A stretch of DNA of 54,083 nucleotides from Actinomycetota bacterium. Its GTDB lineage: Bacteria; Actinomycetota; Acidimicrobiia; IMCC26256; VFJJ01. Under the pieces are notes generated by a model. The model searched no databases, was not told the DNA's origin, and worked only from the letters and a program-made list of their open reading frames with translations. Within the stretch, counting starts at the first letter, position 1. Every line of letters begins with the position of its first letter. The position numbers and the translations under genes were made by a program. Below are positions 16,215 through 24,348 of the stretch, one piece after another. The stretch lies in the NCBI GenBank assembly GCA_009886115.1, contig VFJJ01000176.1:1-54083 (forward strand). The letters run 5' to 3'.

Positions 16215-17317
16215 CCGTCGACGAGTGGTTCCCCGTGGCGGCTGACGATCCGGCGACCACCGACGACGCAGCCCCGGATCCGATCGCCGACGAGTGGTTC
16301 CCCGTGGCGACAGCCACGGAGGTGACGCCGGGGACGGTCCATCCGTTCCAGCTGCTCGACGAACGGTACGTGCTCCTCGCCGCCAACGACGCCAACGACG
16401 CCAGCGTGACCGTGGTGCGCGACACCTGTCCCCACCGGGGCGCCCAGCTCAGCCTGGGGCGCTTCGACGGCGATCGCCTCGAGTGCGCGTATCACGGATG
16501 GCAGTTCGACACCTCGGGACGCTGCCGGCACCAACCGGCCCATCCCGATGCCACGCCGTCCGAGGCTTCCAACCTCAGGCCGGTGCGGGTGAGCCGGGCC
16601 TACGACCTGTACTGGGTCTGCCTGGGCGACGAGCCCCGCAACCTGCCGTACTACCCGGCCTTTCACCTCCACCCCGGCCGCACCACGATCTGCGCGCCCA
16701 AGCGGGTGCGAACGTCGGGCCCGCGCATCGTCGAGAACTTCCTCGACATGGCCCACTTCCCGTTCGTGCACGGGGGTTACCTGGGGACGGCGCCCCACAC
16801 CGAGGTCCGCGACCACGAGATCGCCAGCGTCGACGGGGAGCTGAGGGCCATCAATTGCACCTTTTGGCAGCCCCAGCCCGGTCCCGGCGCCGGCCAGGGT
16901 GGCGACGTGGAGTACACCTACGGCGTCTCGCACCCGTACGCCGCCAGGCTGGTGAAGATCCCGAGCGAGGCCGACGGGGGCGCCGCCGAGGCTTTCGAGA
17001 TCCTTCTGGCCGTGAGCCCGGAGTCGGAGCTGTCGTGCCGGGCCTGGATGCTCACGACTGCGCACAGCCCGTCGGCCGATCTCGATTCCTTCAACGAGTT
17101 CGGCGCGCTGATCTTCGGCCAGGACGTCGCAGTCGTCGAGTCCCAACGCCCGGCGCGACTCCCCCTCGACCCCCGGGCCGAGCAGCACCAACGAGCCGAC
17201 CGGACGAGCCTGGCCTACCGCCGCTGGCTCGTCGCCCGAGGCATCCGCTACGGCACGTCCCGCAACGAGCCGGAGCGCGGCGGGACGGGCCCGACGGGTT
17301 CGGCTCGCAAGCCGTGA
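16211..17317 (+). CDS. Rieske (2Fe-2S) ring-hydroxylating oxygenase alpha subunit, NdmA/B-like
   Basis: 368 residues. The Rieske domain is complete (C73/H75 in DTCPHRG, C92/H95 in CAYHGW). The mononuclear iron domain has NFLDMAHFPFVHGG (176-189: D179, H182, H187) and a late FGQDVAVVESQRP. Its C-terminal half is close in sequence to the Rieske-less protein at 12642, so the two are paralogs. The first 31 residues contain DEWFPVA twice (residues 4-10 and 27-33), encoded by a direct DNA repeat. ATG 16211 overlaps the GST-like gene's stop. Single-subunit oxygenases of this group carry out N- or O-demethylation. Confidence 0.88.
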   Translation: MTVDEWFPVAADDPATTDDAAPDPIADEWFPVATATEVTPGTVHPFQLLDERYVLLAANDANDASVTVVRDTCPHRGAQLSLGRFDGDRLECAYHGWQFDTSGRCRHQPAHPDATPSEASNLRPVRVSRAYDLYWVCLGDEPRNLPYYPAFHLHPGRTTICAPKRVRTSGPRIVENFLDMAHFPFVHGGYLGTAPHTEVRDHEIASVDGELRAINCTFWQPQPGPGAGQGGDVEYTYGVSHPYAARLVKIPSEADGGAAEAFEILLAVSPESELSCRAWMLTTAHSPSADLDSFNEFGALIFGQDVAVVESQRPARLPLDPRAEQHQRADRTSLAYRRWLVARGIRYGTSRNEPERGGTGPTGSARKP

Positions 17318-17405
17318 GCGGTCAGGTGCCCGTCAGGCAGCGGCAACGGCCGGTTCATCGCCTGCGTGCGGGACGTGCCCGACGACCCACGTAGATTTCC
17401 CGGTT

Positions 17406-18542
17406 ATGACCCATGTGAACCTTCCCAAGCGGCGCCGCGTGCTGAGTGCGCTGGCGCTGGTCCTGTCGATCTCGCTGCTGGCCGCGGCCTGCGGCGACGA
17501 CGACGACGACGACGCCACCTCGACCGAAGCTCCCACCGACACCACCGCAGCGGCCGCCACCGACACGACCGCAGCCGCGGATCCGGCGACGGCCACCACC
17601 GAGGCTGCAGCGGCGGCTCCCGCCAACTCCGACGCCCCCAAGCTGGCGATCGTCTACTCGGCCGACTGGCTCGATGGGTCGTGGGGCCAGGCGGCGTTCG
17701 ACGGGGCCAACGGCCTCCTCGAGTCTGGCGTGATCTCCGACCTGCTGCTGCAGGAAAACGTGCCGCCGGGCGCCGAGGCGCAGCGTGCACTGCGGGCTGC
17801 TGCCGAGGACGGCTTCAACCCGATCATCGCCCACTCGTTCGACTACGGCGACGACGTGAAGGCAGTGGCCGCCGACTTCCCCGAGACGATCTTCGTGTAC
17901 GCCGGGGGCTTCGGCGACGTGGCCGCCAACGTGGGCGACTACGACCAGCCCTTCTACCAGGCGTCGTACCTGTCGGGCATCCTGGCGGCCGGCGTGCAGG
18001 GCGAAGGCAACGTCGCCGGAGCCGGCGGCTTCGAGATCCCCGCCTGCTACTCGATGTACGAGGCCTACCTGGCTGGTGCCCAGGCGGTGCTGCCCGACAC
18101 GACCGGCAGCTTCGTGGCCGTGGGCGACTGGTACGACGTGCAGCTGGCCAAGGAAGCCGCGCTCGGTCAGCAGGCCGACGGCGCCACGATGTTCGTGGGC
18201 TGCGGTCAGGGCCCGACGTTCGGCCAGATCGAGGCCGCCAACGACACCGACGGAGTCTCGACGGGCTACGTCGGCGACATGGCCGAAGTGGGCCCGTCGG
18301 TCGTGTCGTCGTTCATCTGGCGCCTCGACAAGGTCTTCGAGCTGATCGTGGCCGACGTGGCCGCGGGCAAGACCGAGGCGCAGTACTACTCAGTGCCACT
18401 CGCCGCCGGCGGTATGGATCTGGTCATCTCCGATGCCTGGGCCGACCAGATCCCGGCCGACACCTTGGCCCTGTTCGAAGAGCGCCTGGCGGCCATCCAG
18501 GACGGAAGCTTCGAGGTTCCCTTCGTTCCCGAGGCTGGGTGA
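17406..18542 (+). CDS. BMP-family ABC transporter substrate-binding lipoprotein
   Basis: 378 residues. A lipoprotein signal with lipobox LAAAC (Cys29) is followed by an acidic then Thr/Ala-rich linker (30-78). The Med/BMP ligand-binding domain runs from LAIVYSADWLDGSWGQAAFDG to the end (IQDGSFEVPFVPEAG). BMP proteins such as PnrA bind purine nucleosides; others bind related heterocycles. No good Shine-Dalgarno is visible before ATG 17406. It lies 88 bases after the oxygenase, on the same strand. Confidence 0.9.
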   Translation: MTHVNLPKRRRVLSALALVLSISLLAAACGDDDDDDATSTEAPTDTTAAAATDTTAAADPATATTEAAAAAPANSDAPKLAIVYSADWLDGSWGQAAFDGANGLLESGVISDLLLQENVPPGAEAQRALRAAAEDGFNPIIAHSFDYGDDVKAVAADFPETIFVYAGGFGDVAANVGDYDQPFYQASYLSGILAAGVQGEGNVAGAGGFEIPACYSMYEAYLAGAQAVLPDTTGSFVAVGDWYDVQLAKEAALGQQADGATMFVGCGQGPTFGQIEAANDTDGVSTGYVGDMAEVGPSVVSSFIWRLDKVFELIVADVAAGKTEAQYYSVPLAAGGMDLVISDAWADQIPADTLALFEERLAAIQDGSFEVPFVPEAG

Positions 18543-18565
18543 TCTCAACCTCACACCATCCCGAT

Positions 18566-18605
18566 CCTTCGGGCAGGGCGGGCCCGTGCTCGCCCTGCCC
18601 GAAGG
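18566..18605. terminator. 15-bp hairpin between binding protein and ATPase
   Basis: CCTTCGGGCAGGGCG (18566-18580) pairs perfectly with 18591-18605 around a 10-base loop. There is no T-run. It lies in the gap between the binding-protein gene and its ABC genes, where a partial terminator or RNA-protecting stem would give more binding protein than transporter. Confidence 0.65.
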
Positions 18606-18670
18606 TTGCCGGTCGGTCGTGAGGTGGCAGAGACTTCCGAGATGCCATGTGTATGGGGGGCCCGAGCCTG

Positions 18671-20194
18671 ATGAGGAGCGAGGCCCTCGTCGAGATGCGG
18701 GGCATCCACCGGCGCTTCGGTGAGACCCACGCGCTGGCGGGGGTCGATCTTTGCCTGCGCGCCGGGGAGATCCATGCGCTGCTCGGCTCCAACGGGGCGG
18801 GCAAGACCACGCTGGTGCGGATCCTCGCCGGGCTCGACCGTCCCGACGAGGGCACCGTCACCGTGCTCGGAGAACCCGTCACCAAGTTCGAGCCCAAGGT
18901 GCTCCGGGCGGCCGGCGTCGCCCTCGTGCAGCAGCACTTCACGCTGGTCCCCACGCTGTGCGCATCGGAGAACCTGGTGCTGGCTCGACCCGACGGCTGG
19001 CGCGTGCCCCGTCAACGCTCCGCACGCGCCCGTCTGGGGGCACTCGTCGAACGGACCGGGCTGACGGTACGCGACGACGTTCCGGCCGGCGCGCTCTCGG
19101 TCGGAGAGCAGCAACGCCTGGAGCTGCTGCGGGCCCTCGACGCCGACGCCCGGGTGCTCCTGCTCGACGAGCCGACCGCGGTCCTCACCGATCAGGAAGC
19201 CGAGGCGCTGCTCGCGGTGTGCCGCACGCTGGCGGCCGAGGGACGGGCGCTGGCGTTCATCACGCACCGGCTGGGCGAGGTCTTCGCCGGCGCCGACCGC
19301 GTGACCGTGCTGGCCGAGGGCAGGGAAGTACTGAGCGACGAGCTCGTGACGCAGCACGACCGAGCCGGACTGGCCAGTGCGATGATCGGCCACCAGAGCT
19401 CGGGCGCGTTCACCCATCGGGGCGGACGGGCCGGCGATCGCGCCGCCGGACGCCTCGTGGTCTCGGGCCTGCGCCTCGGACGCTTGCACGGCCTCGACAT
19501 CTCCGTCGCCAGCGGCGAGATCGTCGGCGTCGCCGGCGTCGACGGCAACGGCCAGGCCGACCTCGAGGCTGCGCTCTCGGCCCGGGTGGCGCCGGAGTCC
19601 GGGACCGTCGCCGTCGACGGTGCGGTGCTCGAGCCCGGCGACCCGCGCGGTCGGCGCACCCGGGGCTTGGCGTACATCCCGTCCGACCGCTACCAGTGGG
19701 GACTCATCCGGGCCATGGACCTGGCCGACAACCTGGAGCTGGGCCGGGTTCCCCGGTGGCGGGCTCGACGCTCGCAGCGGCGGGCGGCGAGCGCACCGAG
19801 CCTCGGTCACTGGGACGTTCGCACGAGCGGACCGGCGGCCCGCGCCGCCACGCTGTCGGGGGGCAACGCCCAGAAGCTGGTGCTGGCCCGGGAGCTCGAC
19901 GGGCGTCCCCGGGCCGTGCTGGCGTGCTACCCCACTCGGGGTCTCGACCCGACGGCGGCCGACACGGTCGCGGCCCGGCTCGTGGCCTGCGCCGACGACG
20001 GCGCCGGCGTGTTGTGGATCGGCGCCGAGCTCGACGAGCTGCTGGCCGTGGCCGACCGCATCGTCGTGCTCGCAGGCGGACGTCTGCTGGGACCGTTCTT
20101 CGCCCCGTACGACCGTGCCGCCATCGGCCTGGCCATGGCCGGCGTGCACGACGGCGAGGCCCTCCAACCTGTCGAGGCGGTAGGCGACCGATGA
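18671..20194 (+). CDS. BMP-type ABC transporter ATPase, two ABC domains
   Basis: 507 residues from ATG 18671; an in-frame ATG at 18647 would add eight. Domain 1 has Walker A GSNGAGKTT, signature LSVGEQQRL and Walker B LLLDEPTAVLT. Domain 2 has the degenerate Walker A GVDGNGQ and signature LSGGNAQKL, with CYPTRGLDP in place of a canonical Walker B DEP. This asymmetry is normal in sugar- and nucleoside-type tandem ATPases. It overlaps the permease start by ATGA. Confidence 0.92.
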   Translation: MRSEALVEMRGIHRRFGETHALAGVDLCLRAGEIHALLGSNGAGKTTLVRILAGLDRPDEGTVTVLGEPVTKFEPKVLRAAGVALVQQHFTLVPTLCASENLVLARPDGWRVPRQRSARARLGALVERTGLTVRDDVPAGALSVGEQQRLELLRALDADARVLLLDEPTAVLTDQEAEALLAVCRTLAAEGRALAFITHRLGEVFAGADRVTVLAEGREVLSDELVTQHDRAGLASAMIGHQSSGAFTHRGGRAGDRAAGRLVVSGLRLGRLHGLDISVASGEIVGVAGVDGNGQADLEAALSARVAPESGTVAVDGAVLEPGDPRGRRTRGLAYIPSDRYQWGLIRAMDLADNLELGRVPRWRARRSQRRAASAPSLGHWDVRTSGPAARAATLSGGNAQKLVLARELDGRPRAVLACYPTRGLDPTAADTVAARLVACADDGAGVLWIGAELDELLAVADRIVVLAGGRLLGPFFAPYDRAAIGLAMAGVHDGEALQPVEAVGDR

Positions 20195-21324
20195 CCGTCG
20201 AGACGGCCGCGACCCGATCAACCACGCCCGGCGCGAGCTCGGGCTCGGGCCCCGGCTCGGGCCCCGGCTTCGCGGCCCGTGTCGCCGAGCGGGCCGGTGC
20301 CGGCGGCCCCGTCGTCTCGATCCTGATCCCCGTGCTCGCGGTCGTCGCGGCGCTGGCGGTGGGTGGGGTGCTCATCGCCTTCGACGGCTCGAACCCGCTG
20401 TCGGTGTACCGCGAGATCGTCAGCGCTGTGCTCACGGGGAACCGTGGGTTCTCCGATACGGCGACCGCAGCCACGCCGCTCATCCTCATCGGCCTCGGTT
20501 ACGCAATCGCCTACCGGGCCCGGGTCTTCACCATCGGCGGCGAGGGCCAGTACCTCATCGGTGCGCTGGCCGGCACCGCCTGGGTCACCGGAGCGGGACT
20601 TCGCGACCTGCCCCGCTGGCCGCTCATCCTCAGCGGCGTCGTGGTCGCCACGCTCGCCGGTGCTGCCTGGAGCGGTCTGGCCGGATGGCTGGGCGTGCGC
20701 TTCGGTGCCAACGTCGTGATCTCCAGCCTGATGCTCGTCTACATCGCCGACTCGGCGCTGGCCTGGGGAGTGCGAGACGGCATTCGCGACCCCGAGTCGT
20801 TCGTGAACCAGAGCCGCCAGATCGGCCGGGCCAGCCTGCCCGAGCTGCCGGGCACGACCACCCACATCGGCTTCGCCATCGCCATCGCCATCGTGCCCTT
20901 GGCGGCAGTGCTGATGGCCCGGCACCGCGGCGGGTTCCGCATCACGGCGTACGGCCACAACCCGAGCGCTCTCGACGCCAACGAGGTCTCCAACCGCACG
21001 GTGATCATCCTCGTGATGGTGATCGCCGGGGCGCTGGCCGGCCTGGCGGGCATCGTCGAGACGACCGGCGTGAACGGACGGCTGGGCGCCCAGGCGTCGG
21101 TCGGCTTCGGGTTCCAGGCCATCATCGTGGCCCTGCTCGGACGGCTCAACCCGGTGGGGGTGGGCATCGCCGGACTGGGTATGGCCGGCTTGACGATCGG
21201 GTTCGAGTCGGCCCAGCGCGAGTTCGACCTGCCGTCGTCGTTGGTGGGCGTGATCACCGCGCTGATCGTGGTGTTCGTGGTGGTCGGCGACGCGCTGGCC
21301 GGTCGAGCCCGGGGAGATCGGTAG
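20191..21324 (+). CDS. BMP-type ABC transporter permease 1
   Basis: 377 residues. A disordered Ser/Gly N-terminus precedes about nine hydrophobic segments. Motifs typical of nucleoside/sugar permeases are present: YRARVFTIGGEGQYLIGAL near 110, GANVVISSLMLVYIA, and the EAA-like GHNPSALDANEVSNR near 260. It pairs with the permease encoded next to form the channel of the importer. The stop is two bases from the next GTG. Confidence 0.9.
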   Translation: MTVETAATRSTTPGASSGSGPGSGPGFAARVAERAGAGGPVVSILIPVLAVVAALAVGGVLIAFDGSNPLSVYREIVSAVLTGNRGFSDTATAATPLILIGLGYAIAYRARVFTIGGEGQYLIGALAGTAWVTGAGLRDLPRWPLILSGVVVATLAGAAWSGLAGWLGVRFGANVVISSLMLVYIADSALAWGVRDGIRDPESFVNQSRQIGRASLPELPGTTTHIGFAIAIAIVPLAAVLMARHRGGFRITAYGHNPSALDANEVSNRTVIILVMVIAGALAGLAGIVETTGVNGRLGAQASVGFGFQAIIVALLGRLNPVGVGIAGLGMAGLTIGFESAQREFDLPSSLVGVITALIVVFVVVGDALAGRARGDR

Positions 21325-21326
21325 CC

Positions 21327-22196
21327 GTGGACGTCATCTTCAAGCTGGCGACCCTGGAGGCGGCGATCCGCCTGGGCGTCCCCGTGGCCCTGGCCGCGCT
21401 CGGCGCACTGGTGTCGGAGCGGACGGGTGTGCTCAACCTCGGCCTCGAGGGGATGATGCTCTCGGGCGCCCTCGGCGGCTACGCAGCCAACGAAGCGACG
21501 GGCTCGGCCTGGCTCGGCGTGCTCGCGGGCACGCTCATCGGTGCTGGGTGCGGAGCCATCCTGGCCCTGCTGGTGGTCACCGCCCGCGCCAACCAGGTCG
21601 TCACCGGGATCGCGTTCACGCTGCTCGCCCTGTCGGCCACCACCTACCTGTTCCAGCTCCGGTACTCGATCGGCGGCATCCCGCCCCGGGTCAACCGGCT
21701 CGACATGACGCCGCTGGTGCTGTTGACCCTCGCCTGTGTTGCCGCACTGTGGTTCCTGTTCAACCGCACCACCCTCGGGTTGGCGATGGGTGCGGTCGGT
21801 GAGGCTCCCGAAGCCGCCGATGCCTTGGGGTACAAGGTCGAGCGGCTGCGCTGGATCGCCACCATGATCGGCGGCGGTCTGGCCGGCCTCGGCGGCGCTG
21901 CACTCGTGTGCGGCCCGCTCGGACTGTTCATCGAGAACGTCACCGCCGGGCGTGGATGGGTGGCCCTGGCGCTGGTGGTGTTCGCCGGCTGGAAGCCCGG
22001 CGCAGCCGTGGCCGGAGCGATCCTGTTCGGCCTGTGCGACGCCGTGCAGCTGCGCCTGCAGGGCACCGCCACCGATGTGCCCTATGAGGCATTCCTCGCG
22101 CTGCCCTATGTCGTGACGCTGGTGGCGCTGGTACTCCGGGCCCGAGCCAGCCGCACCCCGGCCGCCCTCGGCGTGCCCTACGTGCGCGGCATGTGA
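21327..22196 (+). CDS. BMP-type ABC transporter permease 2
   Basis: 289 residues starting at GTG 21327. It has the paired-permease motifs ALVSERTGVLNLGLEGMML and GEAPEAADALGYKVERLR plus about eight hydrophobic segments. VLNLGLEG is the second-permease counterpart of TIGGEGQ in the first. It is the last gene of the plus-strand run that began at 11385. Confidence 0.9.
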   Translation: MDVIFKLATLEAAIRLGVPVALAALGALVSERTGVLNLGLEGMMLSGALGGYAANEATGSAWLGVLAGTLIGAGCGAILALLVVTARANQVVTGIAFTLLALSATTYLFQLRYSIGGIPPRVNRLDMTPLVLLTLACVAALWFLFNRTTLGLAMGAVGEAPEAADALGYKVERLRWIATMIGGGLAGLGGAALVCGPLGLFIENVTAGRGWVALALVVFAGWKPGAAVAGAILFGLCDAVQLRLQGTATDVPYEAFLALPYVVTLVALVLRARASRTPAALGVPYVRGM

Positions 22197-22248
22197 GCGA
22201 AGTTCCACGCCCGGCCGGCAGCGCCCCTCAGCGCTCGAGACTCAGGGT

Positions 22249-22296
22249 GATCGCCCGAAGCGGAGCGAGACACGTCACCGATCGCTTCGGGCGGTC
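22249..22296. terminator. Hairpin between convergent permease and Rieske genes
   Basis: CGCCCGAAGCG (22252-22262) pairs with CGCTTCGGGCG (22283-22293); flanking bases extend the arms to 14 with one mismatch. It overlaps the last codons of the minus-strand Rieske gene and can serve both converging transcripts. Confidence 0.65.
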
Positions 22297-23381
22297 CCGG
22301 TAGCGCCTGCAGCCACGGCCACGGCAGCGGCAACGGCAGCGGCGAGGTCGGCGAGGACGCGGCGCATCTCCAGGGTGATGCGGTCGGCCTTGGTGTGGAT
22401 CTCGGCCGTGGGATCGAGCGGTACGCCCTTGCGGTGCATGCGTTCGAGCAACGCCTGGTCCTCGACGGCTACGGCGAGCTGGAAATCGACGGCGCCCTGA
22501 CGAGCCTCGACGGTGTCGGCGATGTCGTTGCGGTAGTCGGTGCAGTACAGGCGCGTCGTGGTGGCGTTCACGGGCTGGTGGCAGAAGCTGATCGTGAGCA
22601 CGGCGTTCTCGGCCCGGTACTCGATGCGCAGGTACACGTGATGGGGCGGGGTGAACACGAACAGGTCGTGCCGGTCGACGAGCGCGAACTCCTCACCTGC
22701 GCCGTGCGAATCGGCCAACGCCTTGGTGGTGTGGGTGTGGCGCACCTCGAATCGCCAACCGTCCCGGTCGATCCGGTAGTCGGGCACGATCCGGTCGTCC
22801 AACGCGCCGAAGGTGGCGAGGTGCAGGTACGGGAAGTGGCCCTGGTCGAGAAAGTTGTCGGCCATCTGCGCCGCGCTGGCGTTCCAGTCGAGCACCGGTA
22901 AGGGGCAGTTGACGAACGTCGGATCGTCGTGCTCGGGCACGTGCGGAAGCCCGACGAGCGGCTCATCGAGCGCCAGCCACACGAGCCCCAGATGGTCGAT
23001 CGCACCGTGGGCCGGTCGGCACGAGGCCCGAGACGGGATGGGCGCCGTGGGCCCGATGGCCGGGATCTCGACGCAACGGCCGGTGGCGTCGAAGCGGTAA
23101 CCGTGGTAGCCGCATTCGAGGGTGCCATCGACGATACGGCCGGCCGACAACGGCGTGAACCGGTGCGGGCAACGGTCGGGGAACGCCGCCAGCACCCCGT
23201 CGAGCCGCACCACGCACCATCGTTCGCCGAGGAGCTCGACACCGACAGGCCCGTCCGCCACGTCCTCGCTGCGGGCCACCGGATGCCAACAGCGCCGCAA
23301 CGCCGGATGCTCGTTGGTGAACCAACGCTCGTCTCCGGAACGCGCGGTGAGACGATCGGCGGGGACGTTCTTCGGGGCCAT
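22275..23381 (-). CDS. Rieske (2Fe-2S) ring-hydroxylating oxygenase alpha subunit
   Basis: 368 residues from ATG 23381 (MAPKNVPADR). The Rieske ligands are C71/H73 (DRCPHRF) and C90/H93 (CGYHGY). The iron domain has NFLDQGHFPYLHLATFG (D179, H182, H187). A segment near the end (LERMHRKGVPLDPTAEIHTKADR) resembles the tails of the two oxygenases upstream. It is a further member of the same oxygenase group, transcribed toward the importer operon. It could share the fusion reductase at 13622, since no reductase of its own is adjacent. Confidence 0.88.
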   Translation of the reverse strand: MAPKNVPADRLTARSGDERWFTNEHPALRRCWHPVARSEDVADGPVGVELLGERWCVVRLDGVLAAFPDRCPHRFTPLSAGRIVDGTLECGYHGYRFDATGRCVEIPAIGPTAPIPSRASCRPAHGAIDHLGLVWLALDEPLVGLPHVPEHDDPTFVNCPLPVLDWNASAAQMADNFLDQGHFPYLHLATFGALDDRIVPDYRIDRDGWRFEVRHTHTTKALADSHGAGEEFALVDRHDLFVFTPPHHVYLRIEYRAENAVLTISFCHQPVNATTTRLYCTDYRNDIADTVEARQGAVDFQLAVAVEDQALLERMHRKGVPLDPTAEIHTKADRITLEMRRVLADLAAAVAAAVAVAAGATGTARSDR

Positions 23382-23466
23382 GGCACCATTCTGCTGCCGA
23401 CGGCGCCGATCGTGTGCGCTCGTCCACGCTGGGCGTCGACGGGCGCGCGTGTGGTCGAATGGCGTC

Positions 23467-24315
23467 ATGTTCATCTCGATGGTGGTTCCCCCCGACGATG
23501 CCGACCACGACGATGCGATCTGGTTCGTGGTGCGCAACAACGAGCTCCTCGTGGTCGTCGAGGAAGGGCGGCGCGAGGTCGATGTTCCCGGCACTGTCGG
23601 CGTCAAAGGCAGCGTCGAGCACGACGAGCCGCACTTCCTCGGGATGCTGGCGGGCCGGCCGGTCTGGGCGGCCGGCGTGCCGCACGACCACGCGGCGCCG
23701 GCAACTCCTGCACCCGGAGGCGGGCACTCGTACGAGAACCTCCGGGGCCTGTGGGGACGGGTGCCCGAGCCGTTGTACGGCTTGGCCGGGCGGGCCGTGC
23801 AGATCGTGGAGTGGGACCGAACCCACCGCTTCTGCGGCCGCTGCGGCGAGCCGACGGTGTTGGCCACCCCCGAGCGGGCCCGCAAGTGCCCCCGCTGTTC
23901 GCTGCTGTGCTTCCCCCGCTTGGCCCCGGCCACGATCATGCTCGTCGAACGGGGCGAGCGGGGCGAGGAGTGCCTGCTGGCATGGGGCCGGCAGTTCCCG
24001 ATGCGCATGTTCTCGTGCCTGGCCGGGTTCGTGGAGCCCGGAGAGTCGCTCGAGGAGTGCGTGCGCCGGGAGGTCAAGGAGGAAGTGGGTATCGAGCTCG
24101 ACGAGGTCACCTACTTCGGATCACAGCCCTGGCCCTTCCCCCACCAGCTCATGATCGGCTTCACGGCGACCTGGGCCGGCGGCGAGCTTGAGCTCGACCC
24201 GGTCGAGATCGTCGAGGCCGGGTGGTTCCGGGCCGACGACCTTCCTCCCCATCCGCCGGCCGGGATGAGCATCGCCGGCTCGCTCGTCGAATCCTGGAAG
24301 GCCCGACAGTCGTAG
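23467..24315 (+). CDS. nudC: NAD(+) diphosphatase (NudC-type Nudix hydrolase)
   Basis: 282 residues from ATG 23467. The zinc ribbon has two Cys pairs, FCGRCGE and KCPRCS (about 124-146). The Nudix box is GFVEPGESLEECVRREVKEEVGI-like, with REVKEEVG intact. The NudC-specific motif SQPWPFPHQLM follows it. These enzymes split NADH/NAD+ to NMN and AMP and can decap NAD-capped RNA. The gene is divergent from the Rieske gene and stands alone. Confidence 0.92.
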   Translation: MFISMVVPPDDADHDDAIWFVVRNNELLVVVEEGRREVDVPGTVGVKGSVEHDEPHFLGMLAGRPVWAAGVPHDHAAPATPAPGGGHSYENLRGLWGRVPEPLYGLAGRAVQIVEWDRTHRFCGRCGEPTVLATPERARKCPRCSLLCFPRLAPATIMLVERGERGEECLLAWGRQFPMRMFSCLAGFVEPGESLEECVRREVKEEVGIELDEVTYFGSQPWPFPHQLMIGFTATWAGGELELDPVEIVEAGWFRADDLPPHPPAGMSIAGSLVESWKARQS

Positions 24316-24348
24316 CGGCCGGGTCGCGCGTCAGAACTCGGACGGAGC

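Noticed and set aside
17318-17405. Possible purine riboswitch before the BMP binding protein
   Set aside because: The 88-base gap is short and shows no conserved purine-aptamer core, only GC-rich weak pairing.
22241-22256. CTCAGGGTGATCGCC resembling the PspC palindrome half-site (also CTCAGGATCACGCC at 30162)
   Set aside because: The first copy lies between converging gene ends, not at a promoter, and three loose matches are too few to claim a regulon.
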